Under the pieces are notes generated by a model, which had not been told where the DNA came from, made no database searches, and saw only the letters and a list, made by a program, of their open reading frames with translations. Below are positions 1 through 6,200 of a stretch of DNA of 8,906 nt, piece by piece (the first letter of the stretch is position 1; every line of letters starts with the position of its first letter). A program made the translations under genes and the position numbers. This DNA is from Paracoccaceae bacterium (GTDB taxonomy: Bacteria > Pseudomonadota > Alphaproteobacteria > Rhodobacterales > Rhodobacteraceae), in NCBI GenBank assembly GCA_026982515.1, contig JALSGY010000482.1, positions 1 to 8,906 on the forward strand, read 5' to 3'.

Positions 1-9
1 GATCCGGCG

Positions 10-357
10 ATGAACGACAATTCCGGCTTCGTCGCGGCGGTGCTGCGCGATCTCGCAGCTTCCACCGCCGTGATCCTCGCCGCCTGGGGTGCGCTCGGCG
101 GGGCGACGAATGCGCTGACCACCAAGATGCGCCTGCGCGACGCGCTGCGGCACATCCTGCTCGGTGGACTGATCGCCGCCGGCATGGGCAGCCTGTCGAT
201 GGCCGTCATCACCAGCTGGCTGAACCTGCCGCCCGAAGCGATCCCGGCCGGGGGTGCTGCCGGTTCCGCTGCCTATCTGGTCGGCGTCTTCGGTCCGGCG
301 GTGATCGAACTGGTGCTCGCCCGGCTGCGCAAGGCTCGGGAGGGCGGCGATGACTGA
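10..357 (+). CDS. Putative phage holin, three transmembrane segments
   Basis: Small hydrophobic protein of 115 residues with three likely membrane helices, at about residues 16-35, 48-70 and 80-104. A basic loop (KMRLRDALRH, residues 39-48) separates the first two, and the C-terminus is charged (RLRKAREGGDD). This is the layout of a class I-like holin, which forms inner-membrane lesions and releases the cytoplasmic endolysin. The GH24 endolysin at 486 lacks a signal peptide and so needs such a partner. The start ATG at 10 overlaps a TGA at 11-13 in another frame (preceded by codons reading I-R-R), which may be the end of the previous gene in an ATGA junction, but too little is visible to call that gene. 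No ribosome site can be judged because the window begins here. The function is inferred from topology and position; an unrelated small phage membrane protein is possible. Confidence 0.7.
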   Translation: MNDNSGFVAAVLRDLAASTAVILAAWGALGGATNALTTKMRLRDALRHILLGGLIAAGMGSLSMAVITSWLNLPPEAIPAGGAAGSAAYLVGVFGPAVIELVLARLRKAREGGDD

Positions 358-481
358 GCTTGTCCGTGTCCTGCGTGGCCTTCGACGCCTGACTGACGAC
401 CCGCGCGCGGCCTTCGTGCACCGACTGCGCATTGGCCTCGCGGTCGCCGCGCTGATCCTGATCCTCTCGCTTCTGAGGTAA
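350..481 (+). CDS. 43-residue single-helix membrane protein of the lysis cassette
   Basis: Short reading frame of 43 codons. It starts at an ATG overlapping the end of the holin-like gene by 8 bases and is preceded by a strong purine-rich ribosome site (GGGAGGG at 338-344, 5 bases before the ATG). The N-terminal half is arginine-rich (RVLRGLRRL) and the C-terminus is one hydrophobic helix (residues 28-42, ending LILILSLLR). That suggests an inner-membrane peptide with its N-terminus inside. It ends 4 bases before the endolysin start, and its last codons supply the endolysin ribosome site (GAGG at 475-478). Position suggests an antiholin, second holin or accessory lysis protein, but nothing in the sequence proves a role. 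Support for coding is the ribosome site, GC-rich third positions, the tight fit between neighbours and the coherent helix. Confidence 0.6.
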   Translation: MTELVRVLRGLRRLTDDPRAAFVHRLRIGLAVAALILILSLLR

Positions 482-485
482 CCCC

Positions 486-1139
486 ATGCAGATGACTGAT
501 CGGGGCCTGTTGGCCCTTGCCCGGCACGAGGGTATCGTGCCCGGGCCCTACCGCGATTCCACCGGCACCTGGACCTTCGGCATCGGCCACACGGCAGCCG
601 CCGGGCCGCCCGATCCGGCCACGATGCCGCGTGGGATGCCAGACGATCTCGACGCCGGGATCAGTGAGGCGTTCCGGTTGTTCCGCGAGGACATCGGAAG
701 CTACGAGGCTGACGTCCGGCGCGCCGTGACCGTGCCGCTTGAGCCGCACGAGTTCGATGCGCTGGTCAGCTTCCACTTCAACACCGGCGGCATTGCCCGT
801 GCCGCGCTGACCCGGCACCTGGACGCAGGCGACCGGGAAGCTGCGGCGCGGGCCTTCCTGAACTGGCGGCGGCCAGCCTCGACCATTCCGCGCCGGGAGG
901 CCGAGCGCGACCTGTTCCGGCATGGCCGCTATCCCGACGGCACAATCCCGGTCTGGGATGTGGACGCGCAGGGACGCGTCGACTTCTCGCGCCCCGTCCG
1001 TCGGTTCACCGAGACGCAGGCCCTGTCGCTGCTTCGCCCGTCGCCAGCACCGCCGCCATCCGCTTCCAAACCCGACGCGCCGACCGGCTGGCTCGCCCGG
1101 TTGGTCACAATCCTCACCCGCCTGTTCAGAAGGAGCTGA
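486..1139 (+). CDS. Phage endolysin, GH24 lysozyme (muramidase)
   Basis: Muramidase of 217 residues that would cleave the N-acetylmuramic acid to N-acetylglucosamine bond of peptidoglycan during lysis. The N-terminal motif carries the family catalytic triad with T4-lysozyme spacing: E15 (RHEG), D24 (YRD) and T30 (WTFGIGH), equivalent to T4 E11, D20 and T26. The following VPLEPHEFDALVSFHFNTGG (81-102 region) and the RRPASTIPRREAERDLF stretch (128-144) are typical of P22/T4-like phage lysozymes. There is no signal peptide, so export should depend on a holin. Beyond the usual catalytic core (about 150 residues) it has an extra region to about 184, a Pro/Ala-rich linker (185-199) and a basic amphipathic C-terminal helix (201-216). 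The ATG at 486 is preferred to the one at 492 because GAGG at 475-478 lies 7 bases upstream of it. Confidence 0.93.
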   Translation: MQMTDRGLLALARHEGIVPGPYRDSTGTWTFGIGHTAAAGPPDPATMPRGMPDDLDAGISEAFRLFREDIGSYEADVRRAVTVPLEPHEFDALVSFHFNTGGIARAALTRHLDAGDREAAARAFLNWRRPASTIPRREAERDLFRHGRYPDGTIPVWDVDAQGRVDFSRPVRRFTETQALSLLRPSPAPPPSASKPDAPTGWLARLVTILTRLFRRS

Positions 1140-1144
1140 TCCCT

Positions 1145-1375
1145 ATGCGCTACATCCGACCCAATTCGCTCACCTGGTGGGCGGGGCTGCTCGCCATGCT
1201 TACCGGCATCGCCTCCGTCACGCTGCCCGCCACCGGCCCGGTTGGCGAGTTTTCCCGCCTCGTCGCACTGCTCGCTGGCTCAGGCGATGCATCGCCCGCC
1301 GGGCTCATCTTCCTCGGTCTCGGCCTGATCGGCCTGCGCGACCGGATCGAGCGGGGGTTCCGGGGCGATGATTGA
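1145..1375 (+). CDS. Small two-helix membrane protein of the lysis cassette, unknown function
   Basis: Protein of 76 residues with two hydrophobic segments (about residues 9-29, beginning LTWWAGLLAMLTGIA, and 51-64, AGLIFLGLGLIGL), followed by a basic/acidic tail (RDRIERGFRGDD). It has one of the best ribosome sites in the window, AGAAGGAG at 1128-1135, 9 bases before the ATG and embedded in the last codons of the endolysin. It lies between endolysin and spanins and overlaps the next small gene by 8 bases. I do not recognise a named family. Its topology would suit an antiholin, a second holin or another lysis accessory protein, which is inference from position only. That it is a real gene is well supported by the ribosome site, codon use and packing. 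Confidence 0.75.
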   Translation: MRYIRPNSLTWWAGLLAMLTGIASVTLPATGPVGEFSRLVALLAGSGDASPAGLIFLGLGLIGLRDRIERGFRGDD

Positions 1376-1589
1376 ATTTCTGGCGGGGCTCATACTGGGC
1401 GGCTGCCTCGGCGTCTTCATTGTCGCCCTCTGCGTCGCCGCCGGGCGCGGGGAGCGGGACGGTGGCAGAATTTCTGATCTGGCTGCTTGCCGCTCTGGGT
1501 GCGCTCGGGGGTCTGGTGCTCGGCCGGTTCTGGGGCCGCGTGGAAGGAAAGCGTCAGGGCAAACGGGAGGCCGAACGCGATGCGCATGA
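1368..1589 (+). CDS. DUF3789-like small membrane peptide with unusual C-terminal run-on
   Basis: The first 30 or so residues (start MIEFLAGLILGGCLGVF) form one hydrophobic helix followed by AAGRGERDGG, which resembles the very short DUF3789 phage peptides, typically only about 25-40 residues long. The ATG overlaps the upstream gene (1368-1375), consistent with coupled translation; the ribosome site is poor (GGGG at 1362-1365, only 2 bases away). Unlike its usual relatives the frame does not stop there but runs to a TGA at 1587-1589. Residues from about 32 onward lie under the Rz-like gene, have poor third-position GC and look like a shadow, so the product either has a meaningless tail or lost an earlier stop. 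The TGA forms an ATGA with the second ATG of the Rz1-like gene. Function unknown; a lysis accessory role is only positional. Confidence 0.5.
   Translation: MIEFLAGLILGGCLGVFIVALCVAAGRGERDGGRISDLAACRSGCARGSGARPVLGPRGRKASGQTGGRTRCA
1451..1454 (+). promoter_or_regulatory. Ribosome site deciding the GTG start of the Rz-like gene
   Basis: GGAG lies 7 bases before a GTG at 1462. It favours this start over the more upstream TTG at 1372 in the same frame, whose first 30 residues are Ser/Ala-rich and look like a shadow of the DUF3789-like gene. Confidence 0.55.
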
Positions 1590-1692
1590 AAACACGCTCG
1601 GGAAGCTGGAAGCGGGGCGCAAGGCGGTGCGCGACGGCCGCGATGCTGGCGATCCTGCTCAGCGGCTGCGCCGCAACGATGGGCGCTGGTGA
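1462..1692 (+). CDS. Rz-like inner-membrane spanin
   Basis: Protein of 76 residues starting at GTG: one N-terminal membrane helix (about residues 4-24, AEFLIWLLAALGALGGLVLG), then a strongly charged, helix-prone region (about 25-60, including KRQGKREAERDAHENTLGKL), ending in QRLRRNDGRW. A signal-anchor helix followed by a periplasmic coiled-coil-like domain is the layout of an i-spanin, which pairs with an outer-membrane lipoprotein to fuse the two membranes in the last step of Gram-negative lysis. The partner (1580-1822) begins inside this gene in the +1 frame, as in classical Rz/Rz1 pairs. It is much shorter than lambda Rz (153 residues). Codon use in this frame is clearly coding (GC-rich third positions). 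The spanin role is inferred from topology and arrangement, not from detailed sequence similarity. Confidence 0.65.
   Translation: MAEFLIWLLAALGALGGLVLGRFWGRVEGKRQGKREAERDAHENTLGKLEAGRKAVRDGRDAGDPAQRLRRNDGRW
1566..1570 (+). promoter_or_regulatory. Ribosome site deciding the ATG start of the Rz1-like gene
   Basis: GGAGG lies 9 bases before the ATG at 1580 and 15 before the next in-frame ATG at 1586. It supports 1580 as the start and rules against much longer N-termini in this frame. It sits within the coding region of the Rz-like gene. Confidence 0.55.
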
Positions 1693-1822
1693 TGTAGGCT
1701 GCGCCTCCTATGCCGAGGCGCGGCTGGCCCGGCCATCTGCGGCGACCGTGACGCAGGTGCCGCCGGACTGGGCAGCCTGGATCGCCGATCTCGATGACCG
1801 CATCACGGGAACCTGCCGATGA
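1580..1822 (+). CDS. Rz1-like outer-membrane spanin lipoprotein
   Basis: Protein of 80 residues. A basic N-terminus (RMKTRSGSWKRGARR) is followed by a hydrophobic stretch and a lipobox LLSGC with the cysteine at residue 30, so cleavage by signal peptidase II and lipidation would give a mature outer-membrane lipoprotein of 51 residues. The mature part contains CASYAEARLARP, QVPPDW and a C-terminal TGTCR, with two further cysteines. It begins 113 bases inside the Rz-like gene in the +1 frame and ends in an ATGA overlap with the tail hub gene. A short lipoprotein nested in an i-spanin-like gene behind an endolysin is the hallmark of Rz1. Compared with lambda Rz1 it is only modestly proline-rich. 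The lipoprotein call is firm; the o-spanin role is an inference from the arrangement. Confidence 0.72.
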   Translation: MRMKTRSGSWKRGARRCATAAMLAILLSGCAATMGAGDVGCASYAEARLARPSAATVTQVPPDWAAWIADLDDRITGTCR

Positions 1823-2706
1823 AATCCCTCTCGCCCGCCCTGCAATCCCATCTCGACGACGGCACGACCACGTTTGCCTGGTGCTGGCGGATCACGCGCG
1901 CCGACGGCCAGGTGTTCGGCTTCACCGATCACGACCGAACGCTCAGCTTCGATGGCACCAGCTTCGAGCCGGAGAGCGGGTTTGCGGCCTCCGAGCTGCG
2001 CGCCTCGGGCGATCTCGCGGTGGACGCGCAGGATGCGGAAGGCGTGCTGCATTCCGGCGCCATCACCGAGGCCGACATTGCCGCGGGGCTCTGGGACGGC
2101 GCGGCGGTCGAGGTCTGGCGGGTGAACTGGGCGGATACCACCCAGCGGGTGCTCATGCGCCGGGGTGAGATCGGCGAGATCCGGCGCGGGCGGGTGGCCT
2201 TCACCGCCGAGATGCGCTCGCTCGCCTATCTGCTCGACCAGCCGGTGGGGCGGAGCTTTCAGGCCGGTTGCGACGCGGTGCTGGGCGATACGCGCTGCGG
2301 GATCGACCTCGAAAACCCGGCCTGGAAGGGCATGGGCACGGTCGCGGTGTTGCTGCGCGACCGTGCCTTCTCGGCTTCAGGGCTCTCGGGCTTCGCCGCG
2401 GGGCTCTTCACCTTCGGCACGCTGACCTGGGACACGGGCGGCAATGCCGGGCACCGCGTGGAGGTGGAGCGCCACGAGATCGCCACCACAGGCGAGGCTG
2501 TCATCACGCTGCTGGAGCCGCCAGCATCCACCATCGCTTTGAGCGACGCCTTCACCATCCGCGCCGGCTGCGACAAGGCCTTCGCCACCTGCCGTGACCG
2601 CTTCGCCAACACCGCCAACTTCCGGGGTTTCCCGCATATCCCCGGCAATGACACCGTGCTGCGCTACGCCTCCCAAGGCCGGGCCAATGACGGGAGCGTG
2701 CTGTGA
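1819..2706 (+). CDS. Tail-tip hub protein, DUF2163/phage BR0599 family (GTA gene 13-like)
   Basis: Protein of 295 residues matching the DUF2163 N-terminal region (start SLSPALQSHL, then FGFTDHDRTL at about 33-42) and the BR0599-type C-terminal region. In the R. capsulatus GTA the equivalent gene 13 product forms the hub between distal tail protein and the long tail-tip protein. Two conserved cysteine pairs are visible: C151/C160 (GCDAVLGDTRCG, 8 residues apart) and C251/C258 (GCDKAFATC, 6 apart). This resembles the four-cysteine arrangement that binds an iron-sulfur cluster in lambda tail-tip protein L. The end NFRGFPHIPGND is also typical of the family. The ATG overlaps the lipoprotein stop (ATGA) and the TGA overlaps the next start (GTGA), so it is translationally embedded between lysis and tail genes. 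Length is normal for the family. Confidence 0.92.
   Translation: MKSLSPALQSHLDDGTTTFAWCWRITRADGQVFGFTDHDRTLSFDGTSFEPESGFAASELRASGDLAVDAQDAEGVLHSGAITEADIAAGLWDGAAVEVWRVNWADTTQRVLMRRGEIGEIRRGRVAFTAEMRSLAYLLDQPVGRSFQAGCDAVLGDTRCGIDLENPAWKGMGTVAVLLRDRAFSASGLSGFAAGLFTFGTLTWDTGGNAGHRVEVERHEIATTGEAVITLLEPPASTIALSDAFTIRAGCDKAFATCRDRFANTANFRGFPHIPGNDTVLRYASQGRANDGSVL
2692..2696 (+). promoter_or_regulatory. Ribosome site pointing to the GTG start of the peptidase gene
   Basis: GGGAG ends 6 bases before the GTG at 2703, whereas the alternative ATG at 2766 has only a weak GAGAG 2 bases away. This site makes 2703 the better supported start, although the family's conserved region begins only after the second start. 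Confidence 0.55.
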
Positions 2707-3203
2707 ACGTCGTTTCGAATGGAAACGACGGGCGGCAGTGCATCGCGTCGCGATGCACGAGAGCCATGGCCGGTCCTCAGCCCGTGATCGCGGCCGCACG
2801 CGCCTGGGTTGGAACTCCCTATCACGACCAGCAAAGCGTCAGGGGCGTCGGCTGCGACTGCCTCGGGCTTGCGCGCGGTGTCTGGCGCGAGGTGGTGGGG
2901 CCTGAGCCGTTCCCGATCCCGCCCTATAGCCGCGACTGGGGCGAGGCTGGGCCAGTCGAGGTGCTGGCGGACGGCGCCCGTAGCTGCATGATCGAGGTGG
3001 GGAGGCATGATCCGCCGCCCGGCGCGCTCGTGCTGTTTCGCATGCGCGAACGGGCCATTGCCAAGCATGTCGGCATCCTCTCCGACACCGGCACCCTCAT
3101 CCATGCCCGCGAACGGCTGGGCGTGATCGAGGAACCCTTCACCCGGTCCTGGCGGCGGCGTCTGGCCTTCGCCTTTCTCTATCCCCAACCCCGGAGGCGC
3201 TGA
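2703..3203 (+). CDS. NlpC/P60 tail-tip peptidase (GTA gene 14-like cell wall hydrolase)
   Basis: Cysteine peptidase of the NlpC/P60 superfamily, expected to cut peptide cross-links in peptidoglycan as the tail crosses the envelope. Counting from the GTG at 2703 (166 residues), the catalytic cysteine is C53 in CDCLGLARG, with H122 in KHVGIL and H134 in LIHA as histidine residues of the triad. The conserved fold starts at AAARAWVGTPYHDQ (about 31-43). Family members usually start only a few residues before that, as the ATG at 2766 would give (145 residues; C32, H101, H113). The 21 extra codons are made mostly of two perfect hairpins (2708-2758). The GTG has the better ribosome site and overlaps the upstream stop, so it is used here, but 2766 remains possible. 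It is followed by a TGATG overlap with the long tail gene. Confidence 0.9.
   Translation: MNVVSNGNDGRQCIASRCTRAMAGPQPVIAAARAWVGTPYHDQQSVRGVGCDCLGLARGVWREVVGPEPFPIPPYSRDWGEAGPVEVLADGARSCMIEVGRHDPPPGALVLFRMRERAIAKHVGILSDTGTLIHARERLGVIEEPFTRSWRRRLAFAFLYPQPRRR
2708..2730. repeat. Perfect 9-bp hairpin, first of a tandem pair
   Basis: Arms CGTCGTTTC (2708-2716) and GAAACGACG (2722-2730) are exact reverse complements around a 5-base loop. The stem begins 3 bases after the GTG start codon of the peptidase gene, just behind the hub stop codon. There is no T-run after it, so it is not a standard intrinsic terminator. Confidence 0.8.
2738..2758. repeat. Perfect 9-bp hairpin, second of a tandem pair
   Basis: Arms GTGCATCGC (2738-2746) and GCGATGCAC (2750-2758) are exact reverse complements with a 3-base loop (GTC). 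It lies 7 bases after the first hairpin and 7 bases before the ATG at 2766. Together the two occupy 51 bases, a multiple of three, so the peptidase frame stays open through them. The pair looks like an inserted REP/BIME-like or palindromic mobile element; copies elsewhere cannot be checked from this window. Confidence 0.8.
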
Positions 3204-6200
3204 TGGCGACCCTCGTGCTCGGTCTGGCCGGTCAGGCCATCGGCGCCTCGATCGGCGGCGGCATCCTGGGCATTTCCGCCGCCACCATCGGCGGGGCGAT
3301 CGGGACCATGGCCGGCTCGGTCGTGGACAGCTGGATCGTCGGCTCGCTCCAGCCCGACCAGCGCTACGAGGGCGCAAGGCTCGACAGCTTGCGCGTCACC
3401 TCGGCCACCGAGGGCACCACGATCCCGCGCCTCTTCGGGCGCATGCGCCTTGGCGGCAACATCCTTTGGGCCACCGACTTCACCGAGCATGTCAACACCA
3501 TCACCCAGGGCGGCGGCAAGGGCGGCGGACCGAAGGTCACGACGACCGAATATTCCTACTCCGCCTCCTTTGCGGTCGCGCTTTGCGAAGGGCCGATCAC
3601 CGGCATCGGCCGCATCTGGGCTGATGGCGAGCTTCTGGACACCTCCACCGTCACCTGGCGCTGGTATCCGGGGGACGAGGCGCAGGTCGCCGATCCCTGG
3701 ATCGCCGCGAAGATGGGGGCCGAGGGCGCACCGGCCTATCGCGGCACGGCTTACGTGGTGTTCGAGGAACTCGATCTCACCCCCTTCGGCAACCGCATCC
3801 CACAGCTTTCCTTCGAGGTCTTCCGGCCCTTGGCCGACCCCGACACCGCAGAGGGGGCGATCCGGGCGGTCACGATGATCCCCGGCGCGGGCGAGTTCGT
3901 CTACGCCACCGAGCCGGTGATGCGGACCGAAGGCGCTAAGACGACGCCGGAAAACGTGCACGCCGAGACCGACCGGGCCGACTTTCTGGTCTCCCTCGAC
4001 CGGCTCGAGGCGCTGGCGCCGGGGGTGGAGAGCGTCAGCCTCGTGGTGGCCTGGTTCGGCGACGATCTGCGCGCGGGCAACTGCGCAATCCGGCCGGGCG
4101 TGGAGACCACCACCAAGACCACCACGCCGCAGGTCTGGCAGGTGAACGGCGTGGATCGCGCCTCGGCGCATCTTGTCTCGACCGACGCCGAGGGCCGACC
4201 CGTTTATGGCGGCACGCCGAGCGACGCGGCGGTGGTGCAGGCGATCAGGGAACTGAAGGCGCGCGGCTACAGGGTGACCTTCTACCCCTTCCTGCTGATG
4301 GATGTGCCCGAGGGCAACACGCTGCCCGATCCCTACAGCGACAACGCCGCCACGATCGGCCAGCCGGCGCTGCCATGGCGCGGGCGGATCACCTGTTCGC
4401 CGGCGGCGGGCTTTGCGGGCACGGTGGACAAGACGGCAACGGCGGCATCGCAGGTCGCGGCTTTCTTCGGCAATGCGCAGATCTCCGACTTCGCCGTCTC
4501 GGGCGAGACCGTCTCCTGGACCGGCGGCGCTGACTGGGGCTGGCGGCGGATGATCCTGCATTATGCGCATCTATGCGCCGCCGCCGGCGGCGTGGACGCC
4601 TTCCTGATCGGTTCCGAGCTGCGTGGCCTCACCACCATCCGCGACAGCGCGACGAGCTATCCGGCGGTGGCGCAGCTTCAGAGCCTCGCCGCCGATGTGC
4701 GCGCGATCCTCGGCGCCGGCACGAAGATCAGCTACGCCGCCGACTGGAGCGAGTATTTCGGCCATCAGCCGAGCGATGGCTCGGGCGACGTGCTCTTCCA
4801 CCTCGACCCGCTCTGGGCGGACGGGAATGTCGATTTCATCGGGATCGACAACTACATGCCGCTTTCCGACTGGCGGGACGGCTTCGAGCATGTCGACGCG
4901 CAGGCCGGATGGCCCGCCATCTACGACCGCAGCTATCTGCAGGCCAGCATCGCCGGCGGCGAGGGGTTCGACTGGTTCTATGAGAGCGATGCCGACCGGG
5001 ACGCGCAGAACCGCACGCCGATCACGGATGGCTTCTACAACGAGCCGTGGACCTTCCGCTTCAAGGATATCCGGAACTGGTGGTCGAACCCGCATCATGA
5101 CCGCCCGGGCGGCGTGCGGACCGGGTTCTTCGCCAATGCCGCGGATGTGGCAAGCTATGACCCGAACCCCTCCACCGTGGCGATCACGCCCACGACCGGC
5201 ACATTCGGACCCTTCGGCTCACCCGCCCGCATCGCCTCCGATGGTGCAACCTGGCACGGCGCCACGCCCGGATACCAGACCCTTGCCGCCGGGGACCGGG
5301 TCCGGATCACCGCCTTCGTGGCACCCGGCACCTCGGGCGAATTCGCGCTCTATTTCGCGCTTGGCACCGGTGCCGAGCATGCTTCCTACTTCGGTGCCAC
5401 CGGCGGTTGGGAAAGCACCGCGCCGGGGGCCCACACGATCGACGCCACCAGCCAGGCCGAAGTCTCGCCGGGGCTGTGGAAGATCACGCTGGAAGTGACA
5501 GCAGGGATTCCCGGCTCGGCGGGGTTTCGCATCGGGCCGCGCTCCGCCACTTTGGGCGAAGACATCGTGGTCCATGGTGTCGAGGTATTGCCGGTCGGCC
5601 AGTCCACCACCGGCTGGATACCCCAGTCCAAGCCCATCCGCTTCACCGAGTTCGGTTGCCCGGCCATCGACCGCGGCACGAACCAGCCCAACGTCTTCTA
5701 TGATCCCAAGTCCTCGGAAAGCGCGGCGCCGTATTTCTCGCGGGGCTGGCGCGACGATGCCATCCAGCGGGCCTGTCTCGAGGCCACGGTGCTCTATTGG
5801 GCCGATCCGGTGAACAACCCGGTGTCCAGCCCCACCGGCCTGCCGATGATCGACACGTCCGAATGCGCCGCCTGGACCTGGGACGCCCGCCCGCATCCGT
5901 TCTTCCCGGCGCTCACCGACGTCTGGTCCGACGGGGCCAACTGGCAACTGGGCCATTGGCTGACGGGGCGGCTCGGCGCGGTGTCGCTCGCCGCGCTCGT
6001 GCGCCACCTCTGCCTCGCCGCCGGAATGGATGCAGCCCATATAGACGTCTCCGGCCTCTGGGGTGCAGTGGAGGGGCTCATGATCCCCGCCATCGAGAGC
6101 CCGCGCACCACGATCTCCATGCTTGCCCGCCACTTCGGCTTCGATGCGGTCGAAAGCGAAGGCGTGATCCGCTTCCGCATGCGAGGGACGGCTCCGGTCG

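Noticed and set aside
1..13. End of an upstream gene (codons I-R-R-stop, ATGA with the holin start)
   Set aside because: Plausible given the overlap style of the operon, but three codons cannot support a feature.
1283..1296. 14-bp perfect palindrome GGCGATGCATCGCC
   Set aside because: It lies within a small membrane-protein gene, has no loop or partner, and its similarity to an arm of the second hairpin (GCATCGC) is short enough to be chance in GC-rich DNA.
1372..1461. Longer N-terminus for the Rz-like protein
   Set aside because: The extra 30 residues are Ser/Ala/Pro-rich and are a shadow of the DUF3789-like frame; the GTG at 1462 has a ribosome site and starts directly at the membrane helix.
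4094..4129. Threonine/lysine low-complexity run in the long tail protein (TTTKTTTP) as a possible repeat tract
   Set aside because: Short and in frame, in a loop region between conserved motifs; no sign of expansion or slippage.
3179..4570. Long open frame on the minus strand (463 codons)
   Set aside because: It lies wholly opposite the well-supported long tail gene. Its composition (Gly/Arg/Asp/His-rich with no recognisable motif) is the usual mirror of a high-GC coding strand.
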